DNA of 64,000 nucleotides from Shewanella zhangzhouensis (GCF_019457615.1 NZ_CP080414.1:50001-114000), one strand, 5' to 3'. Shown: positions 18,979 through 27,986, counted from the stretch's first letter. Notes: a model not told the origin generated them from the letters alone. Numbers and translations are program-made.

Positions 18979-19890
18979 TTATGCCTTGTTATTACGCTCA
19001 CGCTTGCGTTGTTCTTTGTAAGTTTTGGCGGAGTCAGGCAGTGGGCTGACCTTGCCGGTTTCGAGCCATTTTTTCAGGCGTCCGGCATCGCCGAGGTGGG
19101 TTTGTTTACCGAAAGAGTCGAGCACCACAAAGGCCACATCCCGTTTGGCCATCCTGGTCAGCATCACCAGGCAGTGTCCGGCGGCATCGGTAAAACCGGT
19201 TTTGGTTAAGCGAATGTCCCAGTTGTCTTTATTGACCAGTCGGTTGGTGTTGTAAAACGCCAAACTGTATCTGGGCTTGCCAAAGGTTACCGACTTACTC
19301 GGTGTCGAAGACAGCTGGCCCAGCAGAGGGTAATCCTGCGCGGCCTTGAGCAGCTTCACCAGGTCGGCGGCAGTAGACACGTTGTGTACCGACAATCCAG
19401 TGGGCTCTACAAAACGGGTATTGGTCATGCCCAGCGCCTTGGCCTTGGTATTCATCGCCTTCACGAAGGCCTGATATCCGCCGGGATAATGGTGGGCAAG
19501 GGTAGTGGCGGCTCGGTTTTCCGACGACATCAGGGTCAGCAACATGGCTTCTTTTCGGCTCAGGGTGCTGCCAAGACGGATGCGGGAAACGACGTTTTTC
19601 ATCTCGGGATTGTCTTTGACTTCAACCGCGATTTTTTCCCCGAGCGGCAGCTTGGCATCCAGGGTCACCATGGCAGTCATCAGCTTGGAGATCGAGGCAA
19701 TGGGAACAACCTGATGGGGGTTACTGGCATAGAGCACTTCGTTGGTTTTGGTATCGACCAGGAGTGCACTGTATGAAGCCAGTTCCTGAGTGGGTTTGGC
19801 GTCTGATTTTACCGCACCCTGTGCACTGGCGGCCGAGAGCAGGCCGAGCATCAGCAGAGGGCTGATGTACTTGAACAATTTGGATTTCAT
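18979..19890 (-). CDS. pbpG: D-alanyl-D-alanine endopeptidase, PBP7 type (303 aa)
   Basis: Serine peptidase of family S11. Signal peptide at residues 1-25 (cleavage near SAQGAV). Active-site motifs SISKLMTAMV (SxxK, about residues 66-69), SSENRAATTLAHHYPGG (SxN) and KTGFTDAAGHC (KTG). The short C-terminus without the PBP5-type domain and membrane helix, and ASYSALLVDTKTNEVLYASNP, fit PBP7/PbpG, which cleaves peptidoglycan cross-links. Start at 19890 gives the signal peptide directly; a longer frame of 19 codons is not needed. Heads a likely pbpG-acetyltransferase-hutD transcript. Confidence 0.88.
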   Translation of the reverse strand: MKSKLFKYISPLLMLGLLSAASAQGAVKSDAKPTQELASYSALLVDTKTNEVLYASNPHQVVPIASISKLMTAMVTLDAKLPLGEKIAVEVKDNPEMKNVVSRIRLGSTLSRKEAMLLTLMSSENRAATTLAHHYPGGYQAFVKAMNTKAKALGMTNTRFVEPTGLSVHNVSTAADLVKLLKAAQDYPLLGQLSSTPSKSVTFGKPRYSLAFYNTNRLVNKDNWDIRLTKTGFTDAAGHCLVMLTRMAKRDVAFVVLDSFGKQTHLGDAGRLKKWLETGKVSPLPDSAKTYKEQRKRERNNKA

Positions 19891-19978
19891 GCGCAATGCC
19901 AATAATAAAGTGATTGTTTGCTTGCCGTCTGCGCGGCAATACCTCAAGTGTAATCAAGGGTGAGACAATCACAAGCCA

Positions 19979-20413
19979 TCAAGGTTCGCTTTTTGAAAGA
20001 TTTTTTAGCGTTGCCAGCATTTCTGACGGCATATCGGCTTTGCGTCCCAACTTGAAATCAAACATCACCGCAATGGAGCTGCCGGTGGTGGTGATAGCCT
20101 GCTGTGCCTCGCTGAATACCTCGTAGTGCAAGGTAAAGCGATCCGGGTGTATATCGGTCACGCGCACACCCACATGCAACACGTCCGGATAGGTCACGGG
20201 CCGTTTGTATCTGGCCTGGTTTTCGCTGATCACGGGGCCAAGACCGTGGCGATACATGCTTTCCAGCGGGAAGTGTTGTTCAAAAAAACCGATGCGGGCA
20301 GTTTCGAAGTAGCGGAAATAGGCCACGTTGTTCACGTGTTGCAGGGCATCCATTTCGCCCCAGGCAACGGTGATTTTGCTGATGTGGCTGCAGAGGTCTG
20401 AGACTGATTTCAT
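19979..20413 (-). CDS. Acyl-CoA thioesterase, 4-HBT hot-dog family (144 aa)
   Basis: Hot-dog fold with the 4-HBT signature VAWGEMDALQHVNNVAYFRYFETARIGFF; the Asp in EMDALQHVNN is the expected catalytic residue. Further RYKRPVTYPDVLHVGVRVTDI and IAVMFDFKLGRKADMP. Resembles YbgC/FadM-type thioesterases; the acyl substrate is unknown. Single gene. Confidence 0.85.
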   Translation of the reverse strand: MKSVSDLCSHISKITVAWGEMDALQHVNNVAYFRYFETARIGFFEQHFPLESMYRHGLGPVISENQARYKRPVTYPDVLHVGVRVTDIHPDRFTLHYEVFSEAQQAITTTGSSIAVMFDFKLGRKADMPSEMLATLKNLSKSEP

Positions 20414-20473
20414 AATTCAAACGATTGTTTAACAGAATTCGAGCTTAACAGGGGTCTGCCCGGTGCTCAAGAG

Positions 20474-20503
20474 CAACAAAAACGCCCCGCAGTGCGGGGC
20501 GCT
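20474..20503 (-). terminator. Rho-independent terminator after mtnC
   Basis: Perfect 8-bp GC stem (CGCCCCGC / GCGGGGCG, loop of 3) with a T tract when read on the minus strand, 16 bp after the mtnC stop. Confidence 0.85.
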
Positions 20504-20518
20504 TTCAGGAGCATAAAC

Positions 20519-21199
20519 TCACTCGAAATTGAGTTCGCTGAAGCTCTGAATAATCCGGTACTTACCGGTGCGCTGAGAGGGTTCGCGCACCATTTGGCAG
20601 GTGATCATGCCAGCGGCTTCGGCGGCTTTCAGCTCTTCCACCACATCGGAAACAAAGAGGATCTGTCTTGGTGTCAGGCTGATAGTGTTAACAATGTTGG
20701 CATAGGCCTGCTTGTCGAGCTTGTTGCCGGTGCGGGTATCGAAGTGACCGTTGAACAGCTCGGTCAGATCGCCGCTGTCACTGTGGCTAAACAGCAGCTT
20801 TTGAGCATCCACAGAGCCTGAAGAAAAGCTGTAGACCCGCAAACCCTGGGCGCGATAGATTTTTATGGCATCGATAAAGTCAGGGTAAATGTGTCCCTTG
20901 AACTCATCGTTGGCATAACCTTGCTTCCAAATCAGGCCCTGGAGGGTTTTCAGCGGCGTGACCTTACGGTCTTCGGCAATCCACTGCACCAAAATCTCGG
21001 CCACCCGCTCGATGTCGGCATCGGCTTCGAGGGCGATATCACGCACATCGCCGATGCAATAGTCCACCAGTGGATTGTGCTGTTGTTCGCGCAGAAAATC
21101 GGCCATGACTTTGGCGGAGTACGGGAACAGGGTTTGCTGAATAAAGTTGAGATCCGTGGTGGTGCCGGCGGTGTCTACGACTATGGCTCTGATACCCAT
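20519..21199 (-). CDS. mtnC: Acireductone synthase (enolase-phosphatase E1; 226 aa)
   Basis: Methionine salvage enzyme that enolises and dephosphorylates 2,3-diketo-5-methylthiopentyl-1-phosphate. HAD motif I is AIVVDTAGTTTDLNFIQ; then FPYSAKVMADFLREQQ, GLIWKQGYANDEFKGHIYPD, motif II VYSFSSGSVDAQKLLFSHS, GHFDTRTGNKLDKQAYANI and the aspartate region ILFVSDVVEELKAAEAAGM. Length is normal. It stands alone here; no mtnA, mtnB or mtnD neighbour, so the rest of the pathway must be elsewhere. Confidence 0.94.
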   Translation of the reverse strand: MGIRAIVVDTAGTTTDLNFIQQTLFPYSAKVMADFLREQQHNPLVDYCIGDVRDIALEADADIERVAEILVQWIAEDRKVTPLKTLQGLIWKQGYANDEFKGHIYPDFIDAIKIYRAQGLRVYSFSSGSVDAQKLLFSHSDSGDLTELFNGHFDTRTGNKLDKQAYANIVNTISLTPRQILFVSDVVEELKAAEAAGMITCQMVREPSQRTGKYRIIQSFSELNFE

Positions 21200-21584
21200 G
21201 ATATTGATACTCCACTAACTGCTGCCAAAAGACAGTGCCCAAGATGCAGGCAGATCCTAAAGTGAATTGCGCCCCTTTGCCAGAGAATTCGGTCAGTTGA
21301 ACGGCTGAAATCAGCGTGGTACCGGCCCGGATACAGACTTTTCACTTGCGACTATCCGGGTGCGACTTTGGCTTGAGGCGAAATAACAATAAAAAATGCC
21401 AATATAGGAAAATCGATGATAAGAATCATCACCTTATTGCTGAGAGCTTTGCTGAGTATCGGTGTTTTCTCGCCTGAGTGCCCCGGTGTGGAATGGCGTG
21501 TGTAATTGGTCATGCGAGGGTTTGGATGCAAACTCAGCAATATCGGTCAGGCATGGGTAGTAGGGATTTGGCACACTGGGGCCG
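21200..21584. other. 385-bp intergenic region between mtnC and the AraC-type gene
   Basis: Divergent promoter region. Contains an imperfect Fur-box-like sequence at 21415-21433 (14 of 19 positions match the GATAATGATAATCATTATC consensus by eye) and a 29-codon ORF at 21417, both listed separately as weak candidates. Confidence 0.5.
21417..21506 (+). CDS. Possible small membrane peptide (29 aa)
   Basis: ATG with AGGA seven bases upstream opens a 29-codon frame: MIRIITLLLRALLSIGVFS forms a plausible short basic-hydrophobic membrane segment, followed by PECPGVEWRV. There is no homology I recognise, and chance ORFs of this size are common, so this is only a candidate. Confidence 0.2.
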
Positions 21585-22583
21585 TTGAAATGCGACCCTT
21601 TTGGAAAGGGTCATATCAAGGGAGCCTGGAGAAGTGAGAAGCGAGCGCAGAAAGTGAAGCCACCACAGAAGTCTTCAAGTGCAACCGAAAAGCTTGAAAG
21701 TGCCCTGGCAGAGACTCTGCCAACTGGGCTGGACCCCAGGCTTGCGCGGGTGTGTGACTACATCAGCCGTCATCTTGATGAAGAACTCAGCCTCGACCAC
21801 TTGAGCCGCGTGGGTCACTTGTCGCGGTTTCACTTTCATCGGCTGTTTGCGGCCGGGCTTGGTATTCCGCTGGGACGCTTTGTGCAGCTGCAACGGCTGA
21901 AACGGGCGTCGTTTCGGCTCGGATTCGAACATTCCATGCGGGTGCTAGACATCGCGCTGGAAGCCGGGTTCGATAGCGCCGAGGCCTTCAGCCGTGCCTT
22001 TAAGCGTGAGCTTGGTCTGAGTCCTTCGGCATTTCGACAGACACCTGACTGGGCGCAGTTGCACTCGGTTATGGGCAGCATCAAAGTGCCCCGGCAAGGG
22101 TTAACAGGAACCGATATGGACATAAAATTGATTGAAATGCCAAGCCTGGCAGTGGCCTGGCTGGAACACAAGGGCAACCCTCACCGAGTGCTGGACACCA
22201 GTGCGCGCTTTATCGAGTGGCGTAAACAAACCGGGCTGTCACCTATTGCCAGCTCGCGCACCTTTGGCATTCCCAATGGCGATCCGGCCACCATGGCGGC
22301 AGAGGATTTTCGCTTTAAAGTGGCGGGTAGCGTTAATGTGCCCGTACCGGCCAATCCGCAGGGCGTGGAAAATGGTGAAATCGCTGGTGGACGCTACGCC
22401 GTTATCCGCCACCTCGGCAGCCACGCCACCATGGATGCCAGCATTTACGGTTTTTTCCGCGACTGGCTGCCTCACAGCGGCGAGACCGTCCGGGAAGCGC
22501 CGCTGTTTTTCGAGTACCTGAACTTTGTGCACCAGGTAGACGAGTGCGACCTTATCACCGACATCTTTGTACCGCTGAGGTAA
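21585..22583 (+). CDS. AraC-family regulator with GyrI-like effector domain (332 aa)
   Basis: N-terminal AraC/XylS double helix-turn-helix at about residues 50-150 (ARVCDYISRHLDEELSLDHLSRVGHLSRFHFHRLF and VLDIALEAGFDSAEAFSRAFKRELGLSPSAFR), followed by a GyrI/SOUL-like effector-binding domain at about 175-330 (MDIKLIEMPSLAVAWLEHKGNPHRV, GRYAVIRHLGSHATMDASIYGFFRDWL). This layout is that of Rob/SbmC-like multidrug-type regulators, so a small-molecule ligand is likely. The first 40 residues are poorly conserved and the true start may be downstream, for example a GTG at 21654. No target gene is adjacent in the same direction. Confidence 0.85.
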   Translation: MKCDPFGKGHIKGAWRSEKRAQKVKPPQKSSSATEKLESALAETLPTGLDPRLARVCDYISRHLDEELSLDHLSRVGHLSRFHFHRLFAAGLGIPLGRFVQLQRLKRASFRLGFEHSMRVLDIALEAGFDSAEAFSRAFKRELGLSPSAFRQTPDWAQLHSVMGSIKVPRQGLTGTDMDIKLIEMPSLAVAWLEHKGNPHRVLDTSARFIEWRKQTGLSPIASSRTFGIPNGDPATMAAEDFRFKVAGSVNVPVPANPQGVENGEIAGGRYAVIRHLGSHATMDASIYGFFRDWLPHSGETVREAPLFFEYLNFVHQVDECDLITDIFVPLR

Positions 22584-22653
22584 CACCAACAAGGCATCAG
22601 GCTGGGCGACCTCACGCTGCGGCGTAGACTATTTTCCTGTACTGGTAAGCCAA

Positions 22654-22704
22654 TTCCCCGCTTATGATGTATTTCTGCAGCGGGGAAAATTGCTCATAAG
22701 CGGG
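22654..22704. repeat. Overlapping inverted repeats with two exclusive pairings
   Basis: TTCCCCGCT (22654-22662) is a perfect complement of AGCGGGGAA (22679-22687), while CCCGCTTATGA (22657-22667) is a perfect complement of TCATAAGCGGG (22694-22704). Only one of the two hairpins can form at a time. It lies between two convergent genes; neither hairpin has a T tract. Confidence 0.7.
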
Positions 22705-22720
22705 ATTGGGGATAAAGACG

Positions 22721-23896
22721 TTAACCGCGCTTTTGCAGCACGAAGAACTGATAGCCAAACTGGCCGAGGAAGCGACTGAAAATACCAAGCTCCCGCTGCA
22801 CATTGGCTAACGCCTGCGAGCCTGCCAGCTGCCTGGAAACCTCATCTACCCTTGCAGCCAGTGGGCCGGTAAAGCTCTGCCAGGCCTCATTACTCAGGCT
22901 GAAGCTCTCGATAAGGTCAAAGCCTGCCGCCCGCATCTGCGTCTTTCTCGCCTCGACCGTGGTCATGGCGGGGTAGTCCTGCTGCCAGTGGGTAATAGCC
23001 TCAGGGGCTCTGTCGTCTGTCAGCCACACCAGATCACTGAGGACCAGTACGCCGTTATCGACCAGAAGGTTACGCCATGACTTGAGCGCCTGCTCAACGC
23101 CCATGATGTAGGCGCTGCCTTCTGCCCAAATCAGATCGGCGCTCGCCGCTGGCAGTGGGATGTCCGTCATGCTGGCGTACAGGGTGCTGACCCGGCTGGC
23201 CAGGTCGCTGTGCTGAAGGTGCTGTTGCAGCTCAGTCAATGCGCCTTCTTCGTTATCGATGGCAATGATGTTGGCCCGGGTGTGCATGGCGAGTACCCGG
23301 GTCGCCAGACCTTTACCACAGCCTATATCGAGAATGCGCGTTGGTGTCAGTGGCACGGTTGCCAGCGCCTTTAAAGTGTCGGCCTCGCTGCCCGGCGCCC
23401 AACGTGTCAGTGGGGCGAAAATGTGCATAAAGTCGGCCATAAATTTGTCGTGTTCGTTCATATCTTTAGATAACCATGTCAGGTGCAGGGCGTCTTTTTC
23501 GCTGAAGCCCTGTGTTTGTAACCAGTCCAGATGCGCCTCGGGCGCTTCTTTTGTGAGGGACTCGTGCCACGCCTTCAAATCGCCTTCGCCCAGAAGGGCT
23601 GCCAGCAGAGCACGCGAGGCCTGTTTCTGAGCAATGTCGGCGTCCAGCTCGGCAAGACGGGCTTGCAGTAGTGCCTTGTCGATACGCTCATCGAGGCAGG
23701 CGAGGCTCTCTTTTAAGGTGAGACCACCCGCCTGCAGCTTCTGGATCAGTGTCAGGCGTTGCACATCCTTTTCGCTGTAAACCCGGTAGCCGTTATCCAG
23801 CCGCTTGCCGCGAATAAGCCCCTGCTTTTCGTAATACAGCAGGGTTGAGCGCGATAATCCCAGCCGGTTTGCCAGTTCTGAAATGCGTAATGCCAT
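22721..23896 (-). CDS. MerR-type regulator fused to a SAM-dependent methyltransferase (391 aa)
   Basis: Residues 1-75 are a MerR DNA-binding domain (RISELANRLGLSRSTLLYYEKQGLI, NGYRVYSEKDVQRLTLIQKLQAGGLTLKE), followed by a helical region to about 110 and a linker. From about 185 comes a class I methyltransferase: RILDIGCGKGLATRVLA (SAM loop), NIIAIDNEEGALTE, ADLIWAEGSAYIMG and VLVLSDLVWL. The fusion suggests a regulator whose output or sensing involves methylation, or a methyltransferase that controls its own gene; the substrate is unknown. No partner gene shares the transcript. Start ATG is supported by the MerR alignment beginning at MALRIS. Confidence 0.87.
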   Translation of the reverse strand: MALRISELANRLGLSRSTLLYYEKQGLIRGKRLDNGYRVYSEKDVQRLTLIQKLQAGGLTLKESLACLDERIDKALLQARLAELDADIAQKQASRALLAALLGEGDLKAWHESLTKEAPEAHLDWLQTQGFSEKDALHLTWLSKDMNEHDKFMADFMHIFAPLTRWAPGSEADTLKALATVPLTPTRILDIGCGKGLATRVLAMHTRANIIAIDNEEGALTELQQHLQHSDLASRVSTLYASMTDIPLPAASADLIWAEGSAYIMGVEQALKSWRNLLVDNGVLVLSDLVWLTDDRAPEAITHWQQDYPAMTTVEARKTQMRAAGFDLIESFSLSNEAWQSFTGPLAARVDEVSRQLAGSQALANVQRELGIFSRFLGQFGYQFFVLQKRG

Positions 23897-24138
23897 CTGC
23901 TTTGCCTCTCGTCCTGATTAGAGAACTTAAACTATGAAGTTATAGACAGGTCAACGATATTGCCGCAGTTTTTTTAGCAGTGATTGGCTGTGGCTGAGGT
24001 GGTGTGAAAACGCAACAGGGATGTCTAAAAACTATCCGCCTGAGTTGCCGAGTGGTTTTGTTAGCATGGGTTATCTCGCTATAGGCAATTCGGCGATGCT
24101 GCTGATTTCCAACTACAAGCACCATTAAGGACGATGTG

Positions 24139-24777
24139 ATGAACCCAATATTGATGAAGAACCTGAGCCTCGGGCGTTTTATAACACCACTGGCCGCACC
24201 CTGCCTGCAGGCTTTAACGCTGCTGTGCACCAGCGGCATGGCGCTGGCATTACCGGCCCTGACAGACTGCTGTGAGGCTGAAATCTTTCAGGTGACCGGT
24301 GGTGAAGTGGCCGGGGGCAAACCGTCGCTGTCCGCCGGTGTGAATGACTCTGCGGCGTCTTCAGAGCAGAAGGCTGAGATTGCCACGCTGTTCGAACACT
24401 ACATGGACAAATACAACCACTATCTGACCACAGGCAAGCTCGATGCTGCCCCGGTACTTTACCGGCCGCAGCTGATGCTGATGTCAAACACCCGGGCGCC
24501 GGCGGTGGCCACTGAGACTGAATTTTCAACGCAAATTCAGGGCTTTTTGGATAGCCTCAGGGCCAAAGGTGTTGCCCGGGTGCGTTGGCAGAAGGTGGAT
24601 ATCAGGCTGCTCGACAGCCAACTGGCACTGGCCAGCAACGTGGCCGAGCGCTTTCGTGCCGATGGTTCGCGCTACAACCTGGTGGGTGCCACTTATCTGC
24701 TCAGCAAGCAGGATGGCCAATGGCAAATTGCCGCCTTTGCCGTACACGATGATAAGGGTGCATTCCCGCTGAACTGA
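24139..24777 (+). CDS. Exported SnoaL-like (NTF2-fold) protein (212 aa)
   Basis: N-terminal hydrophobic segment at about residues 17-38 (LAAPCLQALTLLCTSGMALALP) looks like a signal peptide. From about 80 the sequence fits a SnoaL/NTF2-like cone fold: EIATLFEHYMDKYNHYLTTGKLDAA, a central TEFSTQIQGFLDSLRAKGV, and the ending YLLSKQDGQWQIAAFAVHD. Such domains bind small hydrophobic ligands or act as enzymes; nothing here fixes the function. AAGGA lies upstream of GTG 24136 and ATG 24139. Followed by a LysR gene on the same strand. Confidence 0.6.
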   Translation: MNPILMKNLSLGRFITPLAAPCLQALTLLCTSGMALALPALTDCCEAEIFQVTGGEVAGGKPSLSAGVNDSAASSEQKAEIATLFEHYMDKYNHYLTTGKLDAAPVLYRPQLMLMSNTRAPAVATETEFSTQIQGFLDSLRAKGVARVRWQKVDIRLLDSQLALASNVAERFRADGSRYNLVGATYLLSKQDGQWQIAAFAVHDDKGAFPLN

Positions 24778-24860
24778 AAGCTTTGCTCACATTCCTGCGG
24801 TTTTCATCGCCGCTATAAGGGGTTACCTTGATGGCTGGCAAGGGGCCGACAGGTGAGCGA

Positions 24861-25721
24861 ATGGATAATTGGGATGATTACCGGGTAATACTGGCGCTGG
24901 CGAGAGGGCAAAGCCTGCGTGCAGCGGCCAAACAGCTATCGCTGAACCATGCCACAGTATCGAGGCGGCTGGCGGCGTTGAATCACCGTTATGCCGCACC
25001 TGTGTTTGAAAACTCGCCCCAGGGGCTGCGGCTTACTGCCTTGGGGCTGCGCCTGCTGGCGGCGGCCGAGCAGATGGAGCTGCTCATTCAGGGAAATCGC
25101 CGCGACGAATTGGCCGCCACAGATGTACTGCAGGGCGACATTCGTCTATCCCTTCCCCCCGCCATTGCCCAGTGGCTGCTGCTTGAAGAGCTAATGGCAT
25201 TTCAGCAGCAGTATCCCCGGATAAGGCTGCACATTCACTGCTCTTACACGCTGGCGAGCCTTGATAGCTGTGAGGCCGACATAGTCGTGCGGGTGTCAAA
25301 CAACCCCGACGAACATTTGGTGGGGCGGCGGCTGTTTCCTGTGTGGCTGGCCTATTATTGTCGCCCCGACTACCTGACGAAACCTGCCAACAGGCTTGGC
25401 TGGATCACCGCCTCCGGCACACCCGACTGGATTGCAACCTCACCCTATCCCAACGCAGGCGTGGCCTTGGTGCTGGATGATTTGGTGCTGCGCCATCAGG
25501 TGGCTGCGCAGCGTGGCGGCCTGGTGCGCGGTGCCTGTTACATCGCCGACCAAATGCCGCAGTTGCAGCGCATCGGTGATGGTAAGCCTCATCCGTTTCA
25601 GGACATCTGGTTGCTCACCCACGAAAATCTGCGTGCCGTGCCACGCATCAAACTCTTGATGGACTATCTGGCAGACTGCCTGCACCGCAAGCGCGATTTG
25701 GTAGAAGGTCGTCTGACTTAG
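24861..25721 (+). CDS. LysR-family transcriptional regulator (286 aa)
   Basis: N-terminal winged HTH DDYRVILALARGQSLRAAAKQLSLNHATVSRRLAALN (residues 4-40) and a periplasmic-binding-like effector domain (LQGDIRLSLPPAIAQWLLLEEL, ADIVVRVSNNPDEHLVGRRLFPVWLAYYCRPDYL). The effector domain resembles regulators that act without a known ligand. The ATG at 24861 has AGGTGA 5 bp upstream and begins MDNWDDYRV as usual for the family; an in-frame ATG at 24831 would add a poorly conserved leader. The target is unclear; the upstream SnoaL-like gene is on the same strand. Confidence 0.88.
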   Translation: MDNWDDYRVILALARGQSLRAAAKQLSLNHATVSRRLAALNHRYAAPVFENSPQGLRLTALGLRLLAAAEQMELLIQGNRRDELAATDVLQGDIRLSLPPAIAQWLLLEELMAFQQQYPRIRLHIHCSYTLASLDSCEADIVVRVSNNPDEHLVGRRLFPVWLAYYCRPDYLTKPANRLGWITASGTPDWIATSPYPNAGVALVLDDLVLRHQVAAQRGGLVRGACYIADQMPQLQRIGDGKPHPFQDIWLLTHENLRAVPRIKLLMDYLADCLHRKRDLVEGRLT

Positions 25722-25917
25722 CAAAGTGGTTGTTGCCGCCTGATTTGCCCCTTTTCAAGCAGTACTCTGTCTTTGGTTGGTGTTTTGTTTAATTTGTGTA
25801 AAATCATGGTCTCACTCAGTGGTAGCAGTGACTCTTATTTTTGGTTTTGCTTAAGGACAAGCCGTTGACGTTGTTCGAAGTTGAACCCTGACAAACGCTG
25901 GTTAAGGATGATGCGGA

Positions 25918-27915
25918 ATGAAAGTGTTAATGACGTTAGTGCTATCGCTTATATGGATGTTGATGAGCCCCACAGTCAACGCCTATACGCAGTTAACAAA
26001 AGACGACTTTATAAGTGATCCTCTCATCTACGATGCCGAATTTTCACCGGATGGTCGTTATCTGGCTTTTATCCGTCAGGCCGGCAAGAGTCGTGATGTA
26101 GTCATCCGGGACTTTTCTCTGGAAGGGGCGCCCATCACCGGCATATTGCAGGACGAATTTATTCGCGCCGACTCCATCAGCTGGGCCAATAATTCCCGCT
26201 TGATTGTCAATCTCATGGTGCCCTATGAGCGCATCTCCAAGCTGAAAAAGAAGGCCGAGAAAGACCCTGAATTCGATCTCGATGAGTACGATTATTTCAG
26301 ACGGTCCATTTCTATGGATGTGCATTGTCAGGACAGGGTAGTACTGCTTAACCATAAAAAGTACAGCCGCAAAAACTTAAACCTGTCGAGAATTACCAAT
26401 CTGCTGGTGGACGACGACCAGCACATCCTGATGCCCGCCTGGGGAAACAACGGCCTCGAGATAATGAAGGTGAACGTTTACACGGGTAAGGGTGAGGTGG
26501 TGCTCAAAGGGGGGCGTCGTACCTACAACATCTTAACCGACAAACAGGGCCAGCCCACTTTCCGGCTCGACTATTACTACTACAGCCGCAGTGTGCAGGT
26601 GCACGAATACACCCAGGAGGGTGAATGGGCGCCCATCGACCGTATCTACTTCGAACAGAATGAAGATGGTGAGTTCGACTTTGAAGGCCTGGTTGGGATT
26701 GGCAAGGAAGGCGAGCTGATTTACCGCAAACGCAATGAAACAAGCGGTTACTATGAAATCGTCAAATACAAAAAGGGCAGCAAGGAGAAGCAGGTAGTGG
26801 CCTCGCTGCCTGAGGAAGATATTTACTCCCCCATGTTTGATGCCTTTACCGGAGAATATCTGGGTTACCAGGTACAGCGGGACCTTATCCGCAATGTGTA
26901 TCTGGATAAGAACTATCAGGCCCATTATGACAAGGTTGCCGAAGACATTGGGCACAGCAACTTCTCTTTCTGGGCATCGAGCACCAGCAAAAACCGCGTA
27001 GTGATAAAAAGCAGCGGCGCCGATCACCTGGGCAAATTCTACGTCTACGACTACAAGACCCAGGCCCTGACGTGGCTGGGGGATGTGCATCATCAGTTGG
27101 TGCCCGAGAATCTGGGGATGCCCGCCAAGGTGAACTACACCACCAGAGACGGTCAAAAGCTGCGTATGTACCTGCTGTTCCCACCCAATTATGACGACAC
27201 CAAAGCCTACCCCATGGTGGTATTACCCCACGGCGGTCCACAATCCCGCGACAGCGCCAGCTTTGATTTCTTCGCCCAGTACATTGCCACCCGGGGATAT
27301 ATCGTCATACAACCCAACTTCCGTGGCTCCACCGGTTATGGGCTGGAGTTTGAAAAAGCCGGCTACAAACAGTGGGGACAGTTGATGCAGGACGACGTAT
27401 CAGACGCCGTCACCTACATGACCAATAACGGTTATGCAGACAAGTCCCGGGTGTGCATTGTGGGGGCATCCTATGGTGGGTATGCTGCGCTGATGGGCGC
27501 CATTAAAACCCCTGAACTGTACCGTTGCAGCATCAGCATCAACGGGGTTACGCACCTGAAAGATCAAATCGCCTTCGATGTGGACTCCGCCGAGATAAAC
27601 GAAGACAGAATCGAAGAGATACTCTACGAGCGCATAGGTCATCCCATCCGGGACGCTAAAATGTTGGATGACAACTCCCCGGCGCTGCTGGCGTCAAAGG
27701 TGAGCTTGCCGCTGCTGATTATTGCCGGCGACAGCGATCAAATCGTGCCCTACACCCAGGCTGAAATCATGGTTGAGGCACTGGAGAAGTCGAAGAAGGA
27801 CTTTAAGTTTGTCGAGCTGACGGACACCGGCCATAACCCCTTTATCATGAAAGACAGCGCCGCCAAGGTGTATCAGGAAGTAGAGCAGTTCCTGAAAACT
27901 CACCTTGGGGAATAG
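25918..27915 (+). CDS. Exported S9-family prolyl oligopeptidase-like peptidase (665 aa)
   Basis: Signal peptide at residues 1-22 (MKVLMTLVLSLIWMLMSPTVNA). A beta-propeller-like domain runs to about 395 (PLIYDAEFSPDGRYLAFIRQAGKSRDVVIRD and similar repeats). The alpha/beta hydrolase domain has LPHGGPQSRD, GYIVIQPNFRGSTGYG, the nucleophile serine in VGASYGGYAALMG, the Asp in AGDSDQIVPYTQA and the His in TGHNPF, so the triad is complete. Belongs to the dipeptidyl/acylaminoacyl peptidase group used in peptide catabolism. Preceded by a 196-bp promoter region. Confidence 0.92.
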   Translation: MKVLMTLVLSLIWMLMSPTVNAYTQLTKDDFISDPLIYDAEFSPDGRYLAFIRQAGKSRDVVIRDFSLEGAPITGILQDEFIRADSISWANNSRLIVNLMVPYERISKLKKKAEKDPEFDLDEYDYFRRSISMDVHCQDRVVLLNHKKYSRKNLNLSRITNLLVDDDQHILMPAWGNNGLEIMKVNVYTGKGEVVLKGGRRTYNILTDKQGQPTFRLDYYYYSRSVQVHEYTQEGEWAPIDRIYFEQNEDGEFDFEGLVGIGKEGELIYRKRNETSGYYEIVKYKKGSKEKQVVASLPEEDIYSPMFDAFTGEYLGYQVQRDLIRNVYLDKNYQAHYDKVAEDIGHSNFSFWASSTSKNRVVIKSSGADHLGKFYVYDYKTQALTWLGDVHHQLVPENLGMPAKVNYTTRDGQKLRMYLLFPPNYDDTKAYPMVVLPHGGPQSRDSASFDFFAQYIATRGYIVIQPNFRGSTGYGLEFEKAGYKQWGQLMQDDVSDAVTYMTNNGYADKSRVCIVGASYGGYAALMGAIKTPELYRCSISINGVTHLKDQIAFDVDSAEINEDRIEEILYERIGHPIRDAKMLDDNSPALLASKVSLPLLIIAGDSDQIVPYTQAEIMVEALEKSKKDFKFVELTDTGHNPFIMKDSAAKVYQEVEQFLKTHLGE

Positions 27916-27986
27916 GCGTTACTGGCAAGCCTTTGATTGAGTGGTGTGGGTAGCTGTTTGAGCGAGGATTACCCACACCAACTGGC

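Noticed and set aside
22612..22803. 63-codon minus-strand ORF ending in a KIVYAAA tail
   Set aside because: Mostly a shadow of the MerR-methyltransferase C-terminus; the rest is the inverted-repeat region.
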